Below are positions 1-8,602 of a stretch of DNA of 31,423 bases, one piece after another. The DNA is from a virus, in the IMG/VR virus record IMGVR_UViG_3300025869_000055, positions 1-31,423 of that record, one strand, 5' to 3'. The translations under genes were made by a program, and so were the position numbers. The notes beneath the pieces were generated by a model. It did no database searches, was not told the origin of the DNA, and was given only the letters and a program-made list of their open reading frames with translations. Numbering within the stretch: the stretch's first letter is position 1; the number at the start of each line of letters is the position of its first letter.

Positions 1-852
1 ATCAATAGCAACATCACCGCCACCTAGATTTAAAGCAATAAAAGTCTCTATAGTAGTAATGCTCTGAGTAATAATAGTATTAATAACATTGTATAAAACA
101 TTTACAGTTACATCATCAAACATCGGGCCGATAGCTAAGTTAATATCTCGACCACCTATTTCTACGATAAGACTAGTTAGATTTCCACCAAAATTAAAAC
201 CACCAGTATAAGAAGCATATCCACTATTAACACCAGATGCTGAGAGTATATCAGTACTTGAAAAATTTAATACCGACCCATTATTACCAGTAACATGAAA
301 GTAAATAGAGTCTTCACTATCTTCTTTAACTACTTCGATAGTATAAGTTACTTGACCACCATCGCTTATATTTAAATTACTAATGTCTATTGTCTGAACA
401 AAAGTACTACCCATACCAGTAACACCATTATTACTAGTGCCATTACCAGACCCTGTTATTTGAGCGCATTTATCTGTGCCTAAATCTGCACATGTAGAAC
501 CAGAGGGCATAGAAGCAGGACCTTCACCACCCCAATCAGAATCCATATCACCTTCTTTAGTAGAAGTTACGTATCCACTTTCAGAATTAAGTAAATCTCC
601 TGAGTCTTCATTAGTAACAGTAGTAGTGGTGGTAACAGAAGTAGTAGTTTCTATAGTAGTAATCCCAGTAGAGTCAGTAAAACTTTCAGTCACTACTTCA
701 GATTCAATAGACACATCAACAGCAGGGTCACATAGTCCTACTGTATCAACAACGCACGTTTGGCTAACAGTTTTTTGTACGCTAAAGAATAAGCAGCATA
801 AGCAGCACGCCAATAATGCCTTTCTTTGGGTCAACTTGAATAGGTGTTTCAC
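1..852 (-). CDS. Exported Thr/Gly-rich protein, C-terminus beyond the window
   Basis: I do not recognise a family. The frame is open from the left edge up to position 852 with no stop codon, giving about 284 residues. I place the start at GTG 852, which follows a GAGAG purine run by six bases; TTG 834 is the alternative. The first 30 residues look like a signal peptide: basic MKHLFKLTQRK, then a Cys/Leu-rich hydrophobic core. Next comes a Thr/Ser/Val-rich low-complexity linker (about residues 50-80), then a Gly/Asn-rich region with beta-type alternation. The start overlaps the end of the preceding gene (782-1330) by about 70 bases in another frame, which suggests translational coupling. It is the last gene of the virion operon seen here. 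It could be an exported virion-associated or envelope protein; the function is unknown. Existence of the reading frame is well supported, the exact start less so. Confidence 0.7.
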   Translation of the reverse strand, partial: MKHLFKLTQRKALLACCLCCLFFSVQKTVSQTCVVDTVGLCDPAVDVSIESEVVTESFTDSTGITTIETTTSVTTTTTVTNEDSGDLLNSESGYVTSTKEGDMDSDWGGEGPASMPSGSTCADLGTDKCAQITGSGNGTSNNGVTGMGSTFVQTIDISNLNISDGGQVTYTIEVVKEDSEDSIYFHVTGNNGSVLNFSSTDILSASGVNSGYASYTGGFNFGGNLTSLIVEIGGRDINLAIGPMFDDVTVNVLYNVINTIITQSITTIETFIALNLGGGDVAID

Positions 853-1330
853 TTGTTACTCTCTTAGTTGGTTTTGGTGTGTATAAATCTTTAATAACAG
901 AACCTTTAGGAATTAAATTAAAATTCTTTTTCCATTCAATTTGTGCATCTTCACCTATCTTACCCATATAAGGACAGAAAGTATTGGACATAGCCATAGC
1001 ATCAAAGACACGATAGTCTTGGCATAAAGTAGACACAGCTGCTACTTTCATACCCATAGCATACAATGACCTAGATAGTTTTAGTCTTTCACAATTTAAA
1101 TCAGGAATAGCAATGCCACTAGCTATGCCAAGTATCTGTGTTTGAATAGCAGCAGACGCACCAGTCTTACAGACATCTGAGTTGTTAACTACAACAGAGG
1201 GAGCTGATGCTGTTGGAGGAGCTTTGTCCGTGACAACTGTGGAGGAAACAGTATTAGAGTCAGCAGATAAAGCCCCCCCTGCTGTCGCACATAACAACAG
1301 CAAACTAATATAAATTAACCTAGATAACAT
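782..1330 (-). CDS. Exported protein with N-terminal signal and hydrophobic C-terminal tail
   Basis: The product has 182 residues and unknown function. Residues 1-22 form a clear signal peptide (MLSRLIYISLLLLCATAGG, then ALSA as a possible cleavage site). A Thr/Ser/Pro/Val-rich stretch follows, then a compact region with four cysteines at about residues 54-120 (in VCKTG, NCERL, LCQDY and FCPYM), consistent with disulfides in the periplasm. The final residues, GIIGVLLMLLIL, are strongly hydrophobic and end at the stop codon, so the C-terminus could sit in a membrane. The start ATG overlaps the stop of the upstream 81-residue gene in a TAATG junction. I recall similar proteins in marine podoviruses after the fiber gene but cannot confirm this. 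It might be an envelope or host-surface factor made late; that is inference. Confidence 0.8.
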   Translation of the reverse strand: MLSRLIYISLLLLCATAGGALSADSNTVSSTVVTDKAPPTASAPSVVVNNSDVCKTGASAAIQTQILGIASGIAIPDLNCERLKLSRSLYAMGMKVAAVSTLCQDYRVFDAMAMSNTFCPYMGKIGEDAQIEWKKNFNLIPKGSVIKDLYTPKPTKRVTSETPIQVDPKKGIIGVLLMLLIL

Positions 1331-1575
1331 TACGAAGCAGTGTAACCTTTACCAGCTGTAATTGCATTAGTAGTAGCTGTCATTGACTCACTGCCCCAGT
1401 CTGTCTTAGCTTTCATTAGCTCAAGATGCTCAACATTTCTGTCTACTGCTGATTGTCTATCTGCGGCTGATTCATCAGCCATTTTATCGCCAGCTATTAC
1501 ATCTGTAATGAGTGCTATGGAGTGACCCATTGCTGTAAAGTCTTGTAGTAATTCTGCGTCTGTTCTATCTGTCAT
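1330..1575 (-). CDS. Small acidic protein following the tail fiber
   Basis: This is an 81-residue protein of unknown function. It is soluble-looking, acidic and mostly helical in pattern, with an acidic N-terminal half (MTDRTDAELLQDF) and a Gly/Thr/Ala-rich end. It starts five bases after the fiber stop codon with a good ribosome binding site (AAGGAT, eight bases before the ATG) and ends in a TAATG overlap with the next gene, so it is co-translated with its neighbours. The position right after the fiber would suit a fiber-associated or assembly factor, but no motif supports that. The short length, coupling and ribosome binding site make it a convincing gene. Confidence 0.75.
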   Translation of the reverse strand: MTDRTDAELLQDFTAMGHSIALITDVIAGDKMADESAADRQSAVDRNVEHLELMKAKTDWGSESMTATTNAITAGKGYTAS

Positions 1576-1580
1576 TTTAT

Positions 1581-4500
1581 TTATCCTTCTAAGGTTTTTA
1601 GACGTGCTTCTAAAGCATCGTTCTTTGCTGATAGTTCTTGTAGTGCTTTTACCATTACTGGTATTACAGCAGTTTCTCCAACTCTTTGTTGTCCAGTTTC
1701 ATCATCATCCCACATACTAAATCCATTTTTAATATCACTGTGTTTATCAATAGCTGCTTTAACTTCCTGTGCTATAAAACCATGTTGACTTTTTTTGCTT
1801 TTGTAGACTTCTATAGAATCTTTTTTGTAACCTCTAAATTCTGTAGGTAAATCACATTTATTTTTATAGTTAAAAGTTACAGGTCTTAGGTCGTTTATAA
1901 AGTTAAGTCCTACTGTAGAATCTTCAATATCTTTTTTAACTCTTTCATCTGAAACAGTTGACCATGTAACGTTACCGTGAGCTGCTCTTATATCACTGTT
2001 GCCATGTCCTATTGTTGTAAAACCTGTTGCCGCAGCTAAAGAATGTCCAAGACCTACGGCTGATGAAGCATCCGCTGTAGTTGGTGAAGTATATGAACCA
2101 ATTAAAGTGTTAGTACCTCCTGTTGTAAGTGCTGTTCCAAAAATACCTGAGCTGTAACCAAGAAGAACATTAGCACCGCCTGTAGTAACTTTATCACCTG
2201 CAAGACCACCTATTGCTACGTTTGCATTACCTGTGGTGTTTGCTTTTAAAGCATGATGCCCAAACGCACTGTTGTTACTTGCTGTTGTATTGCTTTCTAA
2301 TGCTCCTCTACCAACCGCCTGATTGTTACCACCTGTAGTATTAGAAAAAAGAGCAGTTTCTCCAAATGCATTATTATTTGTGCCTGTAGTATTTGTTCCT
2401 AAAGCGTCTAAACCTACAGCAGTATTGTAATTAGCAGTTGTATTTGCATCTAATGCACCTTTACCAACGGCTGTGTTACCAGTACCTGTAGTATTCAACC
2501 CTAAAGAGCTTTGCCCAACGGCAGTATTCTCACTAGCTGTTGTATTTGTTGTCATTGAGTTCCAACCAACAGCAACATTTGAAGCACCTGTGGTGTTTGC
2601 GTCTAGGGCATTTCCACCAACGGCTACATTACTAGCACCTGTGGTGGTAGCTAGCATAGCGGCATAACCAACTGCTGTATTTTGTGAGGCTGTAGTGTTT
2701 GCGTTTAAGGTGTACATTCCAACAGCAACATTCTGTGCGCCTGTAGTATTAAGTTTTAATGTATCACCACCAACAGCCGTGTTTAAAGAGCCTGTAGTGT
2801 TAGTTGTTAAAGCTAGATAACCAAGGGCTGTGTTGTTATCTGCTGTAGTGTTAGCTCCTAAAGAATTGCTGCCAACTGCTGTGTTGTTAGCACCTGTAGT
2901 GTTTACATCTAGTGAATTTGAGCCAACTGCTGTGTTGTTATTTGGTGTAGTGTTAGATGTTAAAGCCCTATACCCTAAAGCAGTGTTTGAAGTACCCGTT
3001 GTATTAGCCTTTAAAGAATCGTGACCAACCGCTGTTGTGTTGTTACCAGTGTGATTAAATAGAGACTCGTAACCTATAGCAACATTTTGGTTGCCTGTTA
3101 CATTTGCAGATAAAGCAAAGCTACCCAAAGCTACGTTGTGATACCCTGTAGTAATAGCATCCGCTGAGTTAATACCAACTGCTGTATTACCAGATGCTGT
3201 TGTTGCAGCTCCTAAAGCAGACTTACCAACTGCTGTATTACTAGCACCTGTAGTGTTAGCGTCTAAAGCCTGATACCCAACTGCGGTGTTGTTATCTGCT
3301 GTTGTGTTGGCTCCAAGTACATACGAACCCAGCGCAACATTGTTACTACCTGTAGTGTTACTTGACATTGATGCATTACCAACTGATGTGTTGTTGCCGC
3401 CTGTCGTGTTGGCATCAAGTGTAAAAGTGCCAATAGCAGTGTTTCGTGCGCCTGTCGTGTTTAATTTTAAGGCAACACCACCAAATGCTGTATTTAAAGT
3501 ACCTGTGGTGTTAGTTAAAAGTGCCTGATAACCAAAGGCGTTGTTGTTATTTGCTGTAGTGTTAGCAGCTAAAGAAGACGCACCAACGGCTGTGTTACTA
3601 GTGCCTGTGGTGTTAGCTGATAAAGAAGACTTACCAACTGCTGTGTTGCTAGATGCTGTGGTGTTTGCGTCTAGAGCCTGATAACCTACAGCAGTGTTTC
3701 CATCCCCAGTCGTAATCGCAGTACCAGCTTCGTCACCCACAACAGTATTGTAGTTACCGCCAGATGCTATTGAGTTACCTGCGTTGACACCAGCTCTAAA
3801 GTTAGATGTACCTGCTGAAGCAGTTATTATATCTGCCCCATCTGCAAAGGTTACGTCTGCGGCAAAGTTAGCTGCACCATCTACGTCTACAATATCTAGG
3901 TTACTAATTCCGTCAATATCAATATTACCAGAAATATCTAAACTTGCTGCCGCTATTTCACCAGAAGCAGTAACAGAAGTTATGTTAGGATTAGCACCGC
4001 CACCAGCAAGAGTAGCCATGTCAGCAATAACAGTAGATGTTGCTAGTAAATTAAGGTCATCTACTATTGCACTAGTAGCTAATAAATTTAAATCAGTAAC
4101 TATATCGCTCGTAGCTAAAGTGTTTAAGTCAGAAACAATGTCACTAGTAGCTAAAGTATTAATGTCACTTACTATATCAGAAGTAGCTAATGTATTTATA
4201 TCACTTACAATGTCGGAAGTAGCAAGCGTATTTAAATCAGATACTATATCTGACGTTGCTAATATTGCCATGTCAGCAACTATGTCAGTAGTAGCTAGTA
4301 TGTTTAAGTCAGCAACTATAGCACTTGTGGCTAAAGTATTCATATCAGCAATTACATCACTGTTAGCTAACAAAGCCATATCTGCAACTATATCTGTAGT
4401 AGCTAGTAATGCCATATCAGCAACTACAGCACTATCAGATAATATACCCATGTCCTCGATGACTGCCGATGTTCCTAACAAACCCATTGCCGTTACATTT

Positions 4501-5240
4501 GCAGATGTAGCAAGTAATCCCATATCCTCAATAACAGCAGACGTAGCTAACAGCCCCATGTCCTCTATAACTGCAGATGTTGCAAGCAAACCCATATCTT
4601 CTACAACAGCAGCTGTGCCTAATAAGTTCATATCTTCAACAATTGCCGATGTTGCTAGTGTATTCATGTCTGCAACAGCGTCACTAGTGCCTAATAGAGC
4701 CACTGAGGCGGCATTGGCTGATACTGTCTGTACGTCAGAGGTAGAAGGTCCAGCCTCGACTGCACCAGTAGAAGCATTAAAGGCAAGAACTTTACCTTTT
4801 CTATCTGCAACCAAGGGAAGAGTCACAGAAACAGCCGTATCGTAATCTGTAGTTTGTATAGCACGATTAGCTTTGTCATTAAGGTCAGCCGCAATTGCAG
4901 TAAATCTATCTAGCTCTGTATTCAATGAAGATATTTGGAATGAGCCTTGTGCTGGAAAGTCTGTCACTCTTTCTAAAGCAATGTCTCTAGTAATAACGAC
5001 CGTACTACCGCCACTAATTCCAGTGACTGTATTTCCTGCTGTTGTTGTTATTGTTCCTGTACTACCATCACCTCCACTAACAGTGTAATGCGTGGTTAAT
5101 GTTTTAGTAGTACCATCAACAATAAAGTTAAGGTCAGCATCAGCAAAAAACTCAAATGATACCGCAAAACTTGTCTGTGTTGCACCTTCTGCTACTGTAT
5201 ATGATACTCTTGGTGAGTTATTTGCTATTACTATTGTCAT
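1581..5240 (-). CDS. Tail fiber with T7-type N-terminus, tandem repeats and S74 self-cleaving chaperone
   Basis: This 1219-residue fiber should form the receptor-binding appendage. Residues 1-160 resemble the T7 gp17 N-terminal domain that docks on the tail (Phage_T7_tail family). Residues 181-408 hold 19 copies of a 12-residue repeat (LLATSxIVxDMN type), likely a trimeric shaft. Residues 514-1022 hold about 30 copies of a 17-residue repeat (NTAVGxxALxANTTG), similar to YadA-type beta-roll head repeats. The C-terminus from about residue 1085 is an endosialidase-type intramolecular chaperone (Peptidase_S74): SDERVKKDI with Ser1097 as the expected self-cleavage point, LRPVTFNYK, then HGFIAQEVKAAI and a C-terminal coiled coil. 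By family knowledge, the chaperone trimerises and then cuts itself off. The gene is the first after the internal virion proteins and has a conserved 14-bp element upstream (5287-5300). Confidence 0.93.
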   Translation of the reverse strand: MTIVIANNSPRVSYTVAEGATQTSFAVSFEFFADADLNFIVDGTTKTLTTHYTVSGGDGSTGTITTTAGNTVTGISGGSTVVITRDIALERVTDFPAQGSFQISSLNTELDRFTAIAADLNDKANRAIQTTDYDTAVSVTLPLVADRKGKVLAFNASTGAVEAGPSTSDVQTVSANAASVALLGTSDAVADMNTLATSAIVEDMNLLGTAAVVEDMGLLATSAVIEDMGLLATSAVIEDMGLLATSANVTAMGLLGTSAVIEDMGILSDSAVVADMALLATTDIVADMALLANSDVIADMNTLATSAIVADLNILATTDIVADMAILATSDIVSDLNTLATSDIVSDINTLATSDIVSDINTLATSDIVSDLNTLATSDIVTDLNLLATSAIVDDLNLLATSTVIADMATLAGGGANPNITSVTASGEIAAASLDISGNIDIDGISNLDIVDVDGAANFAADVTFADGADIITASAGTSNFRAGVNAGNSIASGGNYNTVVGDEAGTAITTGDGNTAVGYQALDANTTASSNTAVGKSSLSANTTGTSNTAVGASSLAANTTANNNNAFGYQALLTNTTGTLNTAFGGVALKLNTTGARNTAIGTFTLDANTTGGNNTSVGNASMSSNTTGSNNVALGSYVLGANTTADNNTAVGYQALDANTTGASNTAVGKSALGAATTASGNTAVGINSADAITTGYHNVALGSFALSANVTGNQNVAIGYESLFNHTGNNTTAVGHDSLKANTTGTSNTALGYRALTSNTTPNNNTAVGSNSLDVNTTGANNTAVGSNSLGANTTADNNTALGYLALTTNTTGSLNTAVGGDTLKLNTTGAQNVAVGMYTLNANTTASQNTAVGYAAMLATTTGASNVAVGGNALDANTTGASNVAVGWNSMTTNTTASENTAVGQSSLGLNTTGTGNTAVGKGALDANTTANYNTAVGLDALGTNTTGTNNNAFGETALFSNTTGGNNQAVGRGALESNTTASNNSAFGHHALKANTTGNANVAIGGLAGDKVTTGGANVLLGYSSGIFGTALTTGGTNTLIGSYTSPTTADASSAVGLGHSLAAATGFTTIGHGNSDIRAAHGNVTWSTVSDERVKKDIEDSTVGLNFINDLRPVTFNYKNKCDLPTEFRGYKKDSIEVYKSKKSQHGFIAQEVKAAIDKHSDIKNGFSMWDDDETGQQRVGETAVIPVMVKALQELSAKNDALEARLKTLEG
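2175..3701 (-). repeat. About 30 tandem 51-bp repeats in the fiber gene
   Basis: The repeats encode a 17-residue unit with consensus xNTAVGxxALxANTTGx (fiber residues 514-1022). One unit (QNVAIGYESLFNHTGN) is a residue short. The fixed positions are NTAVG and NTT; the variable positions sit between them, as expected for exposed loops of a beta-roll. The near-repeats would allow unequal recombination and length change. Confidence 0.9.
4017..4700 (-). repeat. 19 tandem 36-bp repeats in the fiber gene
   Basis: Each unit encodes 12 residues of the type xLLATSxIVxDM (fiber residues 181-408). Several neighbouring units are nearly identical in protein (NTLATSDIVSDI, NTLATSDIVSDL), which suggests recent duplication. 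The heptad-like spacing of Leu, Ile and Val suggests a coiled or helical shaft. Confidence 0.88.
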
Positions 5241-5286
5241 TTTACTACCTCATTTTTCCCCTGTTACCAATTTACTTATTACTTTT

Positions 5287-5300
5287 CAACGCACAATTAC
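5287..5300 (-). promoter_or_regulatory. Conserved late element, fiber copy
   Basis: Read on the minus strand this is GTAATTGTGCGTTG, one mismatch from the 14-mer GTAATTGTGAGTTG found before the small terminase and before the small gene that precedes the portal. It overlaps the stop codon of the internal virion protein gene and ends 46 bases before the fiber ATG. It is followed by AAAAG, so a TTGAAA -35-like hexamer is embedded at its end. A promoter role is inferred. Confidence 0.5.
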
Positions 5301-8300
5301 ATATTACCAAATGTTCTACCTAGTTCTTTCATTTGGTCTTTTAAAAACCATAATCTAAGAAAAGGTAGTATTCGTAAGAAATCTTCTGTACCTTCACCAT
5401 AATTTCCTTGCACTATATTTCCAGCTGCACGACTATATTGTAATGCAATGTCTGGGCCAGCACCTAATATACCAGCCAATGCATCAGCATAGTTTTGTTC
5501 TGCTCCATATTTAGCTGCTACCATTCCTCCAGTAAAATTCTTACCTGTTAATTCCATGCCAGTATGTAATGATGTATAAAATATATCTGAATACACACCA
5601 CCTAAACCAGCATAATCAAAAGACCTCATAAGTGCTGTAGGAATGTTATCTTTTTCTCGAACATAATCAGGAACTCTCATTTGATATTGTAAATAACCAA
5701 GACCCATAAACGCGGCTATTGTTATAGCTTTATTTTTATTTTGTCCTTGAGCCAATGAGCCTTGTATTTTAGTAGCTGCTGCCATGAGATAAGAATAAAA
5801 CTGCAATGGCATATTTAATAAACCACTTTCTACTCGAGCATACCCTCTATATTTAGGGTGTTCTTTAAGACCCATTTTGCCAGCAATGTGCATAGGTAAC
5901 ATAATAATACCATCAGCTAATATAGGCTTGTCTGCTGGTGTACCCATTAAAATAGTATTTAAAATACCATCACTCATTGCTGCTTTAAAAGATGTAATAG
6001 TATCTTCTTGCACAAATTTACTAGGCTTATTTGATTTGCCTTTTTTTGTTTTCCATTTACTTATATTAGCTAAATACAATCCATTATCAGTTTTATCCCA
6101 AGGAGCATTTGCTATTTCTGTAGCTTTTTCTTTGTCTATTCCATTTCGTAAAAGCCAAGTAGTTTCAAATTTATTTGAATTACCATTTACTAATTTAATA
6201 GAGTAATCAATAATACTGTGCTGTCTGTTTAATGACTCCCAGTTTTTTAATAATGCAGTTAAAGGAGCAAGACCATTAAGAGTATAAAAAGCATCCTTAC
6301 CTTTCTCCCAAGTCTTAGTTATCTTAGACTCACCGCGCATCTCATCTGTAAAACGTACTTGAGCATTACCTATTTCAATTTCTAAAGCTTCAGCATAAAC
6401 TTCTTTAGTTTCTCTTAACGCTTGTTGTACATTTTGTGGTCTTTTTAAAATGTTAAATAAACTTTTAAAAATTGTACCAACTTCATGATTCATAAACATA
6501 GTTGCTGGTTCACTAATAGTTGCAAACCCAGCAGAACCTAAATAACTTAACGCAGATGCTTCTTTAATTGCGTAAGCAGTTTTACTATCCCAACGAGAGG
6601 GGTCTTCAATTGTTCTACCCACTACACGATTGTACATTATTTGAAATTCCATACGAGCTTTATTTATTTGCCTAACACTCATATTGTTAGAAATACCGTC
6701 TTCGTCTATCTCATCTAAAATATCATCTAATGTTCTGCCACCAAATCCTTTTTCCCATTCTATTAACGGAGCAATTCTATTTGTGTATTCTAGCATTACT
6801 TTTTCTGGATTTAATTCTATAAAATCTAATACATCTTTATTAGGTATGTCTAATATTCTACCTTTTGTGTGTTTAGATGAGCCTAATCCAAGAAATAAAG
6901 TGTCAGGATTTAATGGGTCATACTCACCTTCTTCAAGTATTTTTTTAACTGTATCTTCTGCTCGAAGAGTTACTGATTTTACATCCATAGGCGCGCCCTC
7001 TTTAGGGTTTGCTAAATAATGTTGTAAAATTTTATTTGTAAATAATGCTCTGTTTGCTTTAATTTTGCCTTGATTCCAATAACGAGCAAAATATTTACTT
7101 TCTCCTTTAGGCATTACAGAACCAGTATAAGATTCTTTTAATAATAATTCTTGTTCTTTTAATCTTTCTTCTAATCTTATTATTTGTTTTTCAAAATGTT
7201 TTCTTAAAGCTGGTTTTGTTGCAACTTTTAATTTATTTTTAGTAGAATCAATACCATTTGTTAATTTTTTAATACTAGTTTTAACAGATTTAGCAGAACC
7301 TATAAGACCTAAATCTCTTAACTCAACTTCAGCATCTTTAAAAAAATTGTCTAGTAAATCTGCAGCTTCTTTTTGTTTAGGACTCATAGAGTAAGCTGGG
7401 TCATCAGCTAATCGAGCTGTGTTTACCTCAGTAATCCAATCATCAAATGTCATTTTATTTTTTTGCAATGGGTTTAATTTAGATGCTTTTGCTGCAGCAT
7501 TAGATAACCTATAACCAGCCATCTCCATTGCACCGCCTTGTTCTTCGCCCCAAAGCCTGTAAAATTGTTTCATGTTTTTTACTACAGGGCCAACACGCAA
7601 TTTTTGTTGTGTATAAATAGAAGGGCCATGAGTTAAACCCATCATATTAGCAACTGTAACTAGTCCGTGGTCACTAGCTAACCTATGCATATAACCTTTA
7701 GTAGTTGTTAATTTAGAACGTAAGAAACTTCTAAATGGTGTAGGCATTGCTTTTACAAAAAAACTATCAGCTTTATAAATATCATTAGGGTCTTTGCTTT
7801 TCCAATATTCCATGCGCCTTACAGATATTTCTCTATTAAGGTCAAAGACTTCTTGCTTACTGTTACTTCTATTTTTTAAATTGTTTAATTCTTTTGTGCT
7901 TTGAAGACCATATTTTCTATCTTTAACAGATGGCATTTTATCTATGTCATCAGGAGTAAGACCATTTAATCCATCAATCATTGCATTGTAATCATCCATT
8001 AAAATATTATGATTACGTGCTTTTATTGCAGACGGCACTCTTAACCCACCTTGCAAAAATCCTCCAAAAACAAAAGCTGCCCCTATATTAATAGGTGTTT
8101 CATGAGGAACTGATGTAGGGTCAAAAGGCGCGCGAAGTAATTCTAAACCTCCTTGATGAAACGCTGAAGCTGTAGCAACTTTACCAATTGCATACATTAA
8201 TCTAGCTTCGCCAATTCCATACGGCAAACCTAACCAATTAATAGGATTAGCAAATTCACTAATCATTGCTTTAGCTACGCCAGCTTTGTATAAAGTTTCT

Positions 8301-8602
8301 CTATTTTCTAAAAGACCATCTAAGTCTTTAAGTTTTGCATCTAACTCAGCTTGACTCTGAACATCAACATAATCACCAACATATTCATAGTGTCGAGGTT
8401 CGAACATATCTATATCTAATTGAAAGTTTTCATCTCTTACATGGTTAAACTTATAAGAATTACTAATATGATTTACAATCGGACTACCAGCACTCTTTAT
8501 ACTAGCTCCTATTGTTTCACCCCATGTTGGTGTCTTAGGCATATTATCAATAGATGAAGTTTGATTACTCCATACTCTATTATTATTAAAACCGTTTAAC
8601 AT
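5297..8602 (-). CDS. Internal virion protein, gp16-like (DNA ejection)
   Basis: The 1101-residue product sits where T7 gp16 sits, just before the fiber, and is probably the largest ejection protein that leaves the capsid to help DNA cross the envelope. Sequence support: the start overlaps the gp15-like gene in a TAATG junction; there are long helical stretches, several amphipathic or hydrophobic segments (near residues 120-150, 170-185, 970-990, 1030-1050) and a C-terminus ending PFLRLWFLKDQMKEL, of a type I associate with marine podovirus gp16 homologues. I see no N-terminal lytic transglycosylase domain, which T7 gp16 has. Peptidoglycan opening must be done elsewhere or is not needed. The gene is very AT-rich. 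Function is assigned mainly from position, size and composition. Confidence 0.72.
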   Translation of the reverse strand: MLNGFNNNRVWSNQTSSIDNMPKTPTWGETIGASIKSAGSPIVNHISNSYKFNHVRDENFQLDIDMFEPRHYEYVGDYVDVQSQAELDAKLKDLDGLLENRETLYKAGVAKAMISEFANPINWLGLPYGIGEARLMYAIGKVATASAFHQGGLELLRAPFDPTSVPHETPINIGAAFVFGGFLQGGLRVPSAIKARNHNILMDDYNAMIDGLNGLTPDDIDKMPSVKDRKYGLQSTKELNNLKNRSNSKQEVFDLNREISVRRMEYWKSKDPNDIYKADSFFVKAMPTPFRSFLRSKLTTTKGYMHRLASDHGLVTVANMMGLTHGPSIYTQQKLRVGPVVKNMKQFYRLWGEEQGGAMEMAGYRLSNAAAKASKLNPLQKNKMTFDDWITEVNTARLADDPAYSMSPKQKEAADLLDNFFKDAEVELRDLGLIGSAKSVKTSIKKLTNGIDSTKNKLKVATKPALRKHFEKQIIRLEERLKEQELLLKESYTGSVMPKGESKYFARYWNQGKIKANRALFTNKILQHYLANPKEGAPMDVKSVTLRAEDTVKKILEEGEYDPLNPDTLFLGLGSSKHTKGRILDIPNKDVLDFIELNPEKVMLEYTNRIAPLIEWEKGFGGRTLDDILDEIDEDGISNNMSVRQINKARMEFQIMYNRVVGRTIEDPSRWDSKTAYAIKEASALSYLGSAGFATISEPATMFMNHEVGTIFKSLFNILKRPQNVQQALRETKEVYAEALEIEIGNAQVRFTDEMRGESKITKTWEKGKDAFYTLNGLAPLTALLKNWESLNRQHSIIDYSIKLVNGNSNKFETTWLLRNGIDKEKATEIANAPWDKTDNGLYLANISKWKTKKGKSNKPSKFVQEDTITSFKAAMSDGILNTILMGTPADKPILADGIIMLPMHIAGKMGLKEHPKYRGYARVESGLLNMPLQFYSYLMAAATKIQGSLAQGQNKNKAITIAAFMGLGYLQYQMRVPDYVREKDNIPTALMRSFDYAGLGGVYSDIFYTSLHTGMELTGKNFTGGMVAAKYGAEQNYADALAGILGAGPDIALQYSRAAGNIVQGNYGEGTEDFLRILPFLRLWFLKDQMKELGRTFGNM

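Noticed and set aside
2175-4700. CRISPR-like array
   Set aside because: The periodic repeats (51 and 36 bases) are contiguous, vary in sequence and encode protein repeats; there are no spacers.
3784-4845. Plus-strand open frame of 353 codons inside the fiber gene
   Set aside because: It is the mirror of the 12-residue repeat region; the periodic composition keeps the opposite frame open. No ribosome binding site, and the other plus-strand frames at 2473-3528 have the same origin.
1581-5240. Diversity-generating retroelement target
   Set aside because: No reverse transcriptase gene or template repeat is visible; variation among repeats looks like ordinary repeat divergence.
5287-5300. T7-type RNA polymerase promoter read on the plus strand (ACGCACAATTAC resembling part of the T7 consensus)
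   Set aside because: The downstream genes are on the minus strand, the match is short, and no phage RNA polymerase gene is present in the window.
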